Shown here: positions 13,221 through 23,714 of the stretch, one piece after another
How positions within the stretch are numbered: position 1 is the stretch's first letter
How the letters are laid out: every line of letters begins with the position of its first letter
Source: Xylocopa sonorina
Taxonomy: Eukaryota > Arthropoda > Insecta > Hymenoptera > Apidae
Reading direction: 5' to 3'
Assembly: GCF_050948175.1 (NCBI RefSeq)
Contig: NW_027490116.1
Location: 1,054,001-1,118,000 of the forward strand
DNA length: 64,000 bases
The notes under the pieces: generated by a model
Databases searched by the model: none
What the model saw: the letters and a program-made list of their open reading frames with translations, nothing else
Told to the model about the DNA's origin: nothing
Translations under genes and position numbers: made by a program

Positions 13221-15339
13221 TGCGATATTGCGATTCAAGTAGCATTAGAACTCTATTGCTACGATACGTAGACATCTGAATAGGCCATTTCCTAGCAAGA
13301 ATGTGTCGCATTTACATTCGTTTGGAGGGAATACGAGGTATACATGACACTTCGCAATGAATATTATATCTTATCATGAAACATAGAAGTGAGATGCGAT
13401 ATCGCGTTTTAAGAAGCATTAGAACTCTATTGCCTCGACGCGTAGACATCTGCAGTCGCTATTTCCTTGCATGGAAGTGTCGCATTTACATTCTTTTGAA
13501 ATGAATACGAGGTGTACATGACACTTCGCAATGAATATTATATCTTATAGTGAAACATAGAATTGAAATTCGATATCGCGTTTTAAGAAGCATTAGAACT
13601 CTATTGCCTCGACGCGTAGACATCTGCAGACGCTATTTCCTAGCATGGAAGTGTCGCATTTACATTCTTTTGAAGTGAATACGAGGTATACCTGACACTT
13701 CGCGATGAATATTATACCTTATCACGAACCATATAAATGAGATGCGATATCGCGATTTAAGTAGCATTAGAACACTATTGCTACGATACGTAGACATCTG
13801 CAAACGCTATTTCCTAGCAGGCAATAATCGCATTTACATACTTTTGAATTGAATACGAGGTATACATGACACTTCGCAATGAATATTATATCTTATCATG
13901 AAACATAGAAGAGAGATGCGATATCGCGTTGTAAGAAGCATTAGAACTCTATGGCCTCGATGCGGAGACATCTGCAAACGCTATTTTCTAGCATGGAAGC
14001 ATCGCATTTACATTCTCTTGAAGTGAATACGAGGTATACATGACACTTCGCAATGATTATTATATCTTATCACGAAACATAGAAATGAGATGCGATTTCG
14101 CGATTTAAGTAGCATTAAGACACCATTGCTACGATACGTAGACATCTGCAGACGCTATTTCCTAGCATGGAAGTATCGCATTTACATTCTTTTGAAGTGA
14201 ATACGAGGTATACCTGACACTTCGCAATGAATATTATATCTTATCATGTAACACAGAAGAGAGATGCGATATCGCGTTGTAAGAAGCATTAGAACTCTAT
14301 GGCCTCGATGCGGGGACATCTGGAAACGCCATTTCCTAGCATGGAAGTGTCGCACTTACATTCTTTTGAAGTGAATACGAGGTATACATGACACTTCGCA
14401 GTAAGTATTATATCTTATCACGAAACATATAGATGAGATGCGATATCGCGATTTAAGTAGCATTAGAACTTTATTGCTACGATACGTAGACATCTGCAGA
14501 CGCCATTTGTTAGCAAGCAATACTCTCATTTTCATTCTTTTGAAATGAATACGAGGCATACATGTCACTTCCCAATGAATATTATACCTTATCATGAAAC
14601 ATATAAATGAGATGCGATATCGCGATTTAAGTAGCATCAGAACTCTATTGCTATGATACGTAGAAATCTGCAAACGCTATTTCCTAGCAAGCAATAGTCG
14701 CATTTACATTCTTTTGGAGTGAATACGAGGTATACATGACACTTCGCAATGATTGTTATATCTTATCACGAAACATAGAAATGAGATGCGATATCGCGTT
14801 TTAAGAAGCATTAGAACTATATTGCACCGACGCGTAGACATCTGCAGACGCTATTTCCTAGCATGGAAGTATCGCATTTACATTCTTTTGAAGTGAATAC
14901 GAGGTATACCTGACACTTCGCAATGAATATTATATCTTATCATGTAACATAGAAGAGAGATGCGATTTCGCGTTTTAAGAAGCATTAGAACTCTATGGCC
15001 TCGATGCGGAAACATCTGCAAACGCTATTTCCTAGCATGGAAGTGTCGCACTTACATTCTTTTGAAGTGAATACGAGGTGCACATGACACTTCGCAATGA
15101 ATATTATATCTTATCACGAAACATATAAATGAGATGCGATATTGCGATTTAAGTAACATTAGAACTCTATTGCTACGATACGTAGACATCTGCAAACGCG
15201 ATTTCCCAGCAAGCAGTAGTCGCATTTACTTTCTTTTGAATTGAAAACGAGGTGTACATGACACTTCGCAATGATTATTATATCTTATCACGAAACATAG
15301 AAATGAGATGCGATATCGCGATTTAAGTAGCATCAGAAC

Positions 15340-15810
15340 TCTATAGCTACGATACGTAGACATCTGCAAACGCTATTTCGTAGCAAGCAATAGTCGCATT
15401 TACATTCTTTTGGAGTGAATACGAGGTATACATGACACTTCGCAATGAATATTATAACTTATCACGAAACATACAAATGAGATGCGATATCGCGATTTAA
15501 GTAGCATTAGAACTCTATTTCTACGATACGCAGACATCTGCAAACCCTATTTCCTAGCAAGCAGTAGTCGCATTTACTTTCTTTTGAAGTGAAGACGAGG
15601 TATACATGGCACTTCGCAAAGAACATTATATCTCATCACGAGACATAGAAATGAGATGCTATATCACGATCTAAGAAACATCAGAACTCTATTGCTACGA
15701 TACGTAGGCACCTGCAAACGCTGTTTCCTAGCAAGGAATAGACGCACTTACATTCTTTAGAAGTGAATACGAGCTATACATGACACTTCGCAATGAATAT
15801 TATATCTTAT
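15340..15810 (+). repeat. Dispersed higher-order block D, copy 1
   Basis: Marked by CTATAGCTACGATACG, TTTCGTAGCAAGCAATAG, CGCAAAGAACATTATATC and AGACGCA. Recurs at 20,038-20,508 with offset exactly 4,698 (27 monomers). Confidence 0.82.
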
Positions 15811-16019
15811 CATGAAACATAGAAGTGAGATGCGATTTCGCGTTTTAAGAAGCATTAGAACTCTATAGCCTCGATGCGGAGATATCTGCAAACGCTATTA
15901 CCTAGCATGGAAGTGCCGCACTTACATTCTTTTGAATTGAATACGAGATATACATGGCACTTCGCAATGAATATTATACCTTATCACGAAACATATAAAT
16001 GAGATGCGATATCGCGATT

Positions 16020-16440
16020 TAAGTAGCATTAGAACACTATTGCTACGATACGTAGACATCTGCAAACGCTATATCCTAGCAGGCAATAATCGCATTTACA
16101 TACTTTTGAATTGAATACGAGGTATACATGACACTTCGCAATGAATATTATATCTTATCATGAAACATAGAAGAGAGATGCGATATCGCGTTGTAAGAGG
16201 CATTAGAACTCTATGGCCTCGATGCGGGGACATCTGGAAACGCTATTTCCTAGCATGGAAGTGTCGCATTTACATTCTTTTGAAGTGAATACGAGGTATA
16301 CATGACACTTCGCAGTAAATATTATATCTTATCACGAAACATATAGATGAGATGCGATATCGCGATTTAAGTAGCATTAGAACTTTATTGCTACGATACG
16401 TAGACATCTGCAAACGCTGTTTCCTAGCAAGCAATACTCG
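16020..16440 (+). repeat. Dispersed higher-order block C, copy 1
   Basis: Marked by CTATATCCTAGCAGGCAATA, GTTGTAAGAGGCATTAG and GCGGGGACATCTGGAAACG. The same series lies at about 18,805-19,225 with offset 2,785 (16 monomers plus 1 bp). Confidence 0.8.
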
Positions 16441-16869
16441 CATTTTCATTCTTTTGAAGTGAAAGCGATGTGTACATGACACTTCGCAATGAATATTATA
16501 TCTTATCACGAAACATGTAAAATGAGATGCGATATCGCGATTTAAGTAGCATTAGAACTCTATTTCTACGATACGTAGACATTTGAATACGCCATTTCCT
16601 AGGAAGGAAGTGTCGCATTTACATTCGTTTGGAGAGAATTCGAGGAATACATGACACTTCGCGATGAATATTATATCTTATCATGAAACATAGAAGAGAG
16701 ATGCGTTATCGCGATTTAAGATTCATTAGAACTCTATGGCCTCGATGCGGAGACATCTGCAAACGCTATTTCCTAGCATGGAAGTGTCGCACTTACGTCA
16801 TTTTGAAGTGAATACGAGGTATACATGACACTTCGCAATTAATATTACATCTTATAATGAAACATAGAA

Positions 16870-17215
16870 TTGAGATTCGATATCGCGTTTTAAGAAGCAT
16901 TTGAACTCTATTACCTCGACGCGTAGACATCTGCAGATGCTACTTCCTAGCATGGAAGTGTCGCATTTACATTCTTTTGAAGTGAATACGAGGTATACCT
17001 GACACTTCGCGATGAATATTATATCTTATCAAGAAACATATAAATGAGATGCGATATTGCGATTCAAGTAGCATTAGAACTCTATTGCTACGATACGTAG
17101 ACATCTGAATACGCCATTTCCTAGCAAGGATGTGTCGCATTTACATTCGTTTGAAATGAAAACGAGGTGTACATGACAATTCGCAATGAATATTATATCT
17201 TATCGGGAAACATAG
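16870..17215 (+). repeat. 348-bp (dimer) tandem unit, copy 1
   Basis: Two monomers marked by GCATTTGAACTCTATTACC (16,898), CAGATGCTACTTCC and CATTTGAATGAGC-free flanks recur 348 bp later (17,246). The downstream half, with CAAGAAACATATAAATGAG and GATATTGCGATTC, is repeated in step. Confidence 0.8.
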
Positions 17216-17563
17216 AAATGAGATGCGATATCGCGTTTTAAGAAGCATTTGAACTCTATTACCTCGACGCGTAGACATCTGCAGATGCTACTTCCTAGCA
17301 TGGAAGTGTCGCATTTACATTCTTTTGAAGTGAATACGAGGTATACCTGACACTTCGCGATGAATATTATATCTTATCAAGAAACATATAAATGAGATGC
17401 GATATTGCGATTCAAGTAGCATTAGAACTCTATTGCTACGATACGTAGACATCTGAATACGCCATTTCCTAGCAAGGATGTGTCGCATTTACATTCGTTT
17501 GAGATGAAAACGAGGTGTACATGACAATTCGCAATGAATATTATATCTTATCGGGAAACATAG
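17216..17563 (+). repeat. 348-bp dimer tandem unit, copy 2
   Basis: Second copy of the dimer, with offset exactly 348 measured at TTGAACTCTATTACCTCGAC (16,901 and 17,249). It ends in the GAGGTGTACATGACAATTCG monomer, which both copies share. Confidence 0.8.
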
Positions 17564-18804
17564 AAATGAGATGCGATATCGCGTTTTGAGAAGCATTAGA
17601 ACTCTATTGCTACGATACGTAGACATCTGCAATTGCTATTTCCTAGCAACCAATAGTCGCATTTACATTCTTTTGAATTGAATTCGAGGTTTACATGACA
17701 CTTCGGAATGAATATTATAACTTATCACGATACATAGATATGAGATGCGATATCGCGATCTAAGAAGCATTAGAACCCTATTGCTACGATACGTAGGCAT
17801 CTGCAAACGCTATGCCCTAGCAAGGAATAGTCGCATTTACATTCTTTTGATGTGAATACGAGGTATACATGACACTTCGCAATGAATATTATATCTTATA
17901 GTGAAACATAGAATTGAAATTCGATATCGCGTTTTAAGAAGCATTAGAACTCTATTGCCTCGACGCGTAGACATCTGCAGACGCTATTTCCTAGCATGGA
18001 AGTGTCGTATTTACATTCTTTTGAAGTGAATACGAGGTATACCTGACACTTCGCGATGAATATTATACCTTATCACGGACCATATAAATGAGATGCGATA
18101 TCGCGATTTAACTAGCATTAGAACTCTATTGCTACGATACGTAGACATCTGAATACGCCATTTCCTAGCAAGGAAGAGTCGCATTTACATTCGTTTGGAG
18201 GGAATACGAGGTATACATGACACTTCGCAATGAATATTATATCTTATCATGAAACATAGAAGTGAGATGCGATATCGCGTTTTAAGAAGCATTAGAATTA
18301 TATTGCACCGACGCGTAGACATCTGCAGACGCTATTTCCTAGCATGGAAGTATCGCATTTACATTCTTTTGAAGTGAATACGAGGTATACCTGACACTTC
18401 GCGATGAACATTATATCTTATCACGAAACATATTAATGAGATGCGATATCGCGATTTAAGTAGCATTAGAACTCTATTGCTACGATACGTAGACATCTGA
18501 ATACGCCATTTCCTAGCAAGGAAGTGTCGCATTTACAGTCGTTTGGAGGGAATACGGGGTATACATGACACTTCGCAATGAATATTATATCTTATCATGT
18601 AACATAGAAGAGAGATGCGATATCGCGTTTTGAGAAGCATTAGAACTCTATGGCCTCGATGCGGAGACATCTGCAAACGCTATTTTCTAGCATGGAAGCA
18701 TCGCATTTACATTCTCTTGAAGTGAATACGAGGTATACATGACACTTCGCAATGATTATTATATCTTATCACGAAACATAGAAATGAGATGCGATATCGC
18801 GATT

Positions 18805-19225
18805 TAAGTAGCATTAGAACACTATTGCTACGATACGTAGACATCTGCAAACGCTATATCCTAGCAGGCAATAATCGCATTTACATACTTTTGAATTGAA
18901 TACGAGGTATACATGACACTTCGCAATGAATATTATATCTTATCATGAAACATAGAAGAGAGATGCGATATCGCGTTGTAAGAGGCATTAGAACTCTATG
19001 GCCTCGATGCGGGGACATCTGGAAACGCTATTTCCTAGCATGGAAGTGTCGCATTTACATTCTTTTGAAGTGAATACGAGGTATACATGACACTTCGCAG
19101 TAAATATTATATCTTATCACGAAACATATAGATGAGATGCAATATCGCGATTTAAGTAGCATTAGATCTTTATTGCTACGATACGTAGACGTCTGCAAAC
19201 GCTATTTGCTAGCAAGCAATACTCG
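18805..19225 (+). repeat. Dispersed higher-order block C, copy 2
   Basis: Partner of 16,020-16,440. Beyond about 19,225 it switches to a copy of the monomer near 14,520 (markers GAGGCATACATGTCAC and TTCCCAATGAATATTATACC), another mosaic junction. Confidence 0.8.
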
Positions 19226-20037
19226 CATTTTCATTCTTTTGAAATGAATACGAGGCATACATGTCACTTCCCAATGAATATTATACCTTATCATGAAACA
19301 TAGAAGAGAGATGCGATATCGCGTTTTAAGAAGCATTAGAACTCTATGGCCTCGATGCGGAGACATCTGCAAACGCTATTTCCTAGCATGGAAGTGTCGC
19401 ACTTACATTCTTTTGAAGTGAATACGTGGTATACATTACACTTCGCAATGAATATTATATCTTATCACGAAACATATAAATGAGATGCGATATCGCGATT
19501 TAAGTAGCATCAGAACTCTATTGCTACGATACGTAGAAATCTGCAAACGCTATTTCCTAGCAAGCAATAGTCGCATTTACATTCTTTTGGAGTGAATACG
19601 AGGTATACATGACACTTCGCAATGATTGTTATATCTTATCACGAAACATAGAAGTGAGATGCGATATCGCAATTTAAGTAGCATTAAAACACCATTGCTA
19701 CGATACGTAGACATCTGAATACGCCATTTCCTAGCAAGGAAGTGTCGCATTTACATTCGATTGGAGAGAATACGAGGTATACATGACACTTCGCAATGAG
19801 TATTATATCTTATCATGAAACATAGGGGAGAGGTGCCATATCGCGTTTTTAGAAGCATTAGAACACTATTGCTACGATACGTAGACATCTGCAAATGCTA
19901 TTTCCTAGCATGGAAGTGTCGCACTTACATTCTTTTGAAGTGAATACGTGGTATACATGACACTTCGCAATGAATATTATATCTTATCACGAAACATATA
20001 AATGAGATGCGATATCGCGATTAAGTAGCATCAGAAC

Positions 20038-20508
20038 TCTATAGCTACGATACGTAGACATCTGCAAACGCTATTTCGTAGCAAGCAATAGTCGCATTTA
20101 CATTCTTTTGGAGTGAATACGAGGTATACATGACACTTCGCAATGAATATTATAACTTATCACGAAACATACAAATGAGATGCGATATCGCGATTTAAGT
20201 AGCATTAGAACTCTATTTCTACGATACGTAGACATCTGCAAACCCTATTTCCTAGCAAGCAGTAGTCGCATTTACTTTCTTTTGAAGTGAAAACGAGGTA
20301 TACATGGCACTTCGCAAAGAACATTATATCTCATCACGAGACATAGAAATGAGATGCTATATCACGATCTAAGAAAGATCAGAACTCTATTGCTACGATA
20401 CGTAGGCACCTGCAAACGCTGTTTCCTAGCAAGGAATAGACGCATTTACATTCTTTAGAAGTGAATACGAGCTATACATGACACTTCGCAATGAATATTA
20501 TATCTTAT
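20038..20508 (+). repeat. Dispersed higher-order block D, copy 2
   Basis: Partner of 15,340-15,810 at a 27-monomer offset. It is the last block with a close relative inside array 1; the monomers after it (20.5-21.3 kb) are isolated and degenerate. Confidence 0.82.
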
Positions 20509-20509
20509 C

Positions 20510-21317
20510 ATGAAACATAAAAATGAGATGTGATATCGCGTTTTAAGAAACATTAGAACTTTATTCCATCGATACGTAGACATCTGCAAACGCTACTTCC
20601 TAGCAAGCAAGTGTCGCATTTACATTCTATTGAGGTGAATACGAGGTATACATGACACATCGCAATGGATATTATATCATATAATGAAACATAGGAATGA
20701 GATGCGATATCGCGTTTTAAGAAGCATTAGAACACCATTGCCTCGATACGTACACATTTGCAAACGCTATTTCCTAGCAAGGTTGTGTCCCATTTACAGA
20801 CATTTGAAGTGAATACGAGGTTTAAATGACATTTCGCAATGAATATTATACCTTATCATGAAACATAGAAGTGAGGTGCGATATCGCGTTATAAGAAGCA
20901 TTAGAACTCTATTGCTACGATACGTAGACATCTGCAAACGCTATTTAATAGCAAGGAAGTGTCGCATTTACATTCTTACGAAGTGAATGCGAGGTATACA
21001 TAACACTCCACAATGAATATTATATCCTATCATGAAACATTGAAATGAGCTGCGATATCGCGTTTTAAGAAGCATTAGAACTCTAATGCTTCGATACGTA
21101 GAAATCTGCAAACGCCATTTCCTGCCAAGGATGTGTCGCATTTACATTCATTTGAAGTGTAGACGAGGAATACATAACACCTTGCAATGAATATTATATC
21201 TTATCATGAGACATAGAGATGAGGTGCGATATCGCGTTTTAAGGAGAATTAGAAATCTATAGCTTCGATACAGAGATATCTGGGAACGTAATTTCCTAGA
21301 AAGGAAGTGTCGCATTT
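20510..21317 (+). repeat. Degenerate edge monomers of array 1
   Basis: The last four to five units carry many private changes, such as CCATTTACAGACATTTG, GAGGTTTAAATGAC, AGCTTCGATACAGAGATATC and TGGGAACGTAATTTCC, and no close partner was found elsewhere in the window. Decay toward the margin is the usual behaviour of satellite edges, where homogenisation is weak. This suggests 21,317 is a true old edge rather than a recent insertion site. Confidence 0.7.
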
Positions 21318-21322
21318 TGTGA

Positions 21323-21682
21323 CGTCAGGCGTACCGCCTGCCACCCATCAACCTCTTCGCACCCCTCAGCATCAACCCCTGGACGCATGCAACCAGCCAA
21401 ACTCGCCTGCTGAACCAGCAACTGGAAGTGTTCGCGCGCGCATACCTGCACGCGCTCACTCACACCGAGTTCCGCTACCACACTCGCACCGCCGAGTATA
21501 CCTGTCTTGCTCGTACCGGGCATCAGTGTCTCACTCGCACCACCGAGTATACCTGTCTCGCCCGCACCAAGGACGGGCAGCCCTATCTCCCTCACACCGA
21601 GGATTCCGTCCTGCAGGAAGACGTAGCCGCAGCCCATCACCTGAATTGGGTCTTTTCCAATTCCGGGAACAGGATCTGCTAG
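21323..21682 (+). pseudogene. Open frame with 17-residue internal repeats, no start codon
   Basis: A frame open for 119 codons from a TGA at 21,320 to TAG at 21,680, with no methionine, so it can only be a fragment or an exon. The translation begins RQAYRLPPINLFAPLS and contains QLEVFARAYLHALTHTEF. It then has two copies of TRT-x-EYTCLART spaced 17 residues (51 bp; GAG codons at 21,494 and 21,545), flanked by weaker versions (THTEF and PHTED). It ends LNWVFSNSGNRIC. The amino-acid composition looks like real protein, but I do not recognise the family. No transmembrane segment or catalytic motif is evident. Overlapping frames on both strands are also open because the DNA is GC-rich, so coding status is uncertain. 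Confidence 0.3.
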
Positions 21683-21730
21683 AACCTATATGTTACTTCT
21701 AAGCTAGGACATACATACCATATCATGACG

Positions 21731-21745
21731 CGTATATAAGAATTC
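21731..21745 (+). promoter_or_regulatory. TATA-like box in island 1
   Basis: CGCGTATATAAGAATTCC contains TATATAAG, a good match to an RNA polymerase II TATA element. It is followed about 30-40 bp later by AAGTAAGATGCGTCC. Its position between a short open frame and a long non-coding leader-like stretch would suit a retroelement promoter. No start site can be shown from sequence alone. Confidence 0.3.
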
Positions 21746-22263
21746 CTATATCTAAGTAACACTAAGTAAGATGCGTCCGGCCAGCGGCATGCGCCGCTAG
21801 CCCCACCACGAGCCGCGGGTCCCCACTCGCTGGACCGCGCGCTCTCCGCCTCGAAACGCGAGTCCCCCACTCGCGGGACCGCGATCTCCCTACCACGAGA
21901 GTCCGCGACCGTAGCGCCCCGCGAACCGAGGAGGTCAGAGACGCGTCTCCAGAGCACACACTCTGACTCGAGATCTCCTACCGAGGAGTCGAAACTTCTA
22001 GTTCTAGATCGTTAGCCACCTCAATGTGGGGTTCAGGCATCGTATTTCTATTTCCATTTTAACTTAGTCTTAGTCTTAGAATAATTCCAGTTCTTGTATA
22101 CTTTAAACCTAGAATATATTTTATTTTTACTTTTACTTTATCCAAGTACAAGTTCTTTTACCAAGTATACTATTTCCACATCCATTAATTTTATCAAGTG
22201 TTTATAATACTAGTTCTACTTTTAACATTACATTTAATTACGAATTCTTCCACGGGTTCTACC

Positions 22264-22377
22264 ATGCAACTGGGGTTGATCTTCATCAAATTGAAGGAGT
22301 ATAGAAATCGGCTTTGTGACGTTGAGACCGCCGCTTATCCCTCAGATCTTAGTCGAAAGTACAGAAAAACCTGGTGA
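22264..22377 (+). CDS. Small ORF, 37 residues, unrecognised
   Basis: ATG at 22,264 to TGA at 22,375. The protein begins MQLGLIFIKLKEYRNRLC and ends PSDLSRKYRKTW; it is basic and charged after a short hydrophobic start. It follows about 500 bp of leader-like DNA downstream of the TATA-like box, where a retroelement gag would begin, and another open frame starts within a few bases of its stop. No family recognised. It may be the broken start of a retroelement protein or a chance frame. Confidence 0.22.
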   Translation: MQLGLIFIKLKEYRNRLCDVETAAYPSDLSRKYRKTW

Positions 22378-22780
22378 ATGAATCGTGCTTCGTGGTTTGC
22401 GAAGAACGCGACGTGCGAGTAGGAAGAATTTCATACGATCACATGTGCGTGAATATTTGGAGGGTGTTCCGAGAGTCCTCGTATACCAGCGACCTGCCTT
22501 CGCACCAGCCCAGACGCCGCTTTCCGAAGCGACCGTCGACGCATCCGATCCAGACACCACGACGTATCACGCCGATTATGCCACACCCAGCATCATCGCT
22601 GAATTCCGACCGCCGTCCTCCTCTTCGCTGGCGACTGATCGAGATTTCCGTAGCAGCCAACAGAACGAAATTCGCTACGATCCCAGCAAACGATCCTCCA
22701 CGCCGTTTCTACGTACAAATCGAGAGAGAAGTCATCGAAAGGTAGGGTCATTCCCTTATTATCGCGAGTGTTTTCGCTAG
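22374..22780 (+). pseudogene. Overlapping open frames, possible decayed coding region
   Basis: Two forward frames stay open together for about 120-130 codons (22,374-22,745 and 22,385-22,780). One has the basic start LRGLRRTRRASRKNF followed by a Pro/Ser/Thr/Asp-rich stretch. The other ends in the plausible helix RRFYVQIEREVIER. Both overlap the preceding 37-codon ORF region, which fits either a frameshifted retroelement gene or simple GC-rich openness. The listed start codons are weak (GTG at 22,385). I make no functional call. Confidence 0.22.
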
Positions 22781-23542
22781 TGTCGTGTCAGCCGAAATTG
22801 TCGGACCCGCTCTTAACGCGTTCCCGCGGACCGAATTACCGAAAAATAGGCCTGTGTCGTAAAGCCTCAGGTACAACGGAAAATAGTTTCACCGGACGTG
22901 ATACCTCGTATTCACATCAAAAGAATGTAAATGCGACACTTCCTTGCTAGGAAATAAGGTTTGCAGTTATCTACATATCGAAGAAATAGAGCTCTAATGC
23001 TTCTTGAATCGCCATATCGCATCTCATTTCTATGTTTCATCATAAGATATAATATTCATTGCGAAGTGTCATGTATACATCGTATTCCTCTCAAGAGAAT
23101 GTAAATGCTACCCTTCCTTTCTAGGAAATTACGTTTCCAGATGTCTACGTATCGAAACAATAGAGTTCTAATGATTTCTAAAACGCGATATCGCATCTCA
23201 TTTCTATGTTCCATGATAAGATGTAATATTCATTGTGCAGTGTTATGTATATCTCGTCTACACCTCAAATGAATGTAAATGCGATACCTACATGCTAGGA
23301 AATAGCGATTGCAGATGTCTAAGTATCGTAGCAACGGAGTTCTAATGCTTCTCAAAACGCGATATTGCAAATCATTCCTATGTTGCATGATAAGATATAA
23401 TACTCGGTGCGAAGTGTCATGTATATCTCGTATTCACTTCAAAAGAATGTAAATGCGACACTTCCATGCTAGGAAAGAGCGTTTGCAGATGTCTACGTAT
23501 CGTAGCAATAGTGTTCTAATGCTTCTTAGAACGCGATATCGC

Positions 23543-23714
23543 ATCTCACTTCTATGTTTCATTATAAAATATAATATTTATTGCGAAGTATTATGTATAC
23601 CTCGTATTCACATCAAAAGAATGTCAACATCTCACTTCTATGTTTCATTATAAAATATAATACTTATTGCGAAGTATTATGTATACCTCGTATTCACATC
23701 AAAAGAATGTAAAT
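23543..23714 (-). repeat. Half-monomer (86-bp) tandem duplication in array 2
   Basis: The segment starting ATCTCACTTCTATGTTTCAT at 23,543 is repeated at 23,629, an offset of 86 bp, through the join AAAAGAATGTCAACATCTC. This gives a truncated unit of about half length inside an otherwise regular 174-bp register. Confidence 0.8.

Larger units (their letters stand above)
1..21317 (+). repeat. Satellite array 1, 174-bp monomer, forward phase
   Basis: Head-to-tail array of about 122 copies of a 174-bp AT-rich monomer, phased on TCGCATTTAC; starts at 161, 335, 508, 682, 856 and 1030 give spacings of 174, 173, 174, 174 and 174. Recognisable blocks in each unit are GAATACGAGGTATACATGAC, CTTCGCAATGAATATTATAT, GAAACATAGAA, GATGCGATATCGCG, GAAGCATTAGAACTCTATTG, CTACGATACGTAGACATCTG and TATTTCCTAGCA. 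Monomers fall into variant classes in which TTCGC/GATATCGCG alternates with TCCAC/GACATCTCG. Between about 8.7 and 20 kb further classes appear, with CCTCGACGCGTAG or GGCCTCGATGCGG in place of TGCTACGATACGTAG. The array continues to the left of the window. The last monomers (20.5-21.3 kb) are clearly more diverged. No gene is supported inside it; open frames there are chance products of the repeat. A centromeric or heterochromatic role is inference. Confidence 0.97.
21318..22900. other. GC-rich non-satellite island 1, probable retroelement debris
   Basis: About 1.58 kb without any satellite similarity, lying between a forward array on the left and an inverted array on the right. It starts abruptly with TGTGACGTC directly after the satellite CGCATTT. 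Contents in order: an open 119-codon frame with internal repeats (21,323-21,682), a TATA-like box near 21,734, a very GC-rich stretch (21,770-21,960), an AT-rich stretch (22,040-22,250), a 37-codon ORF (22,264-22,377), and overlapping open frames (22,374-22,780). The mix of promoter-like, leader-like and short coding pieces resembles part of an LTR retroelement, but I cannot name the family. Confidence 0.5.

Noticed and set aside
1..21317. Open frames of 60-105 codons within the satellite arrays, on either strand (also in arrays 2 and 3)
   Set aside because: They are translations of the 174-bp monomer that lost a stop in one unit; the same peptide recurs with the array period and shows no domain.
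1..21317. CRISPR-like regular repeats
   Set aside because: The whole 174-bp unit is repeated with no unique spacers, the context is eukaryotic, and no cas genes are present.
21296..21959. Minus-strand frames in island 1
   Set aside because: They mirror the forward open frame in GC-rich DNA, one reads into the satellite, and their Gly/Ala/Arg-rich translations carry no motif.
22261..22290. Primer-binding site at TGGGGTTGATC
   Set aside because: It does not match a tRNA 3' end that I can name, and no LTR end is evident just before it; the ATG at 22,264 overlaps it.
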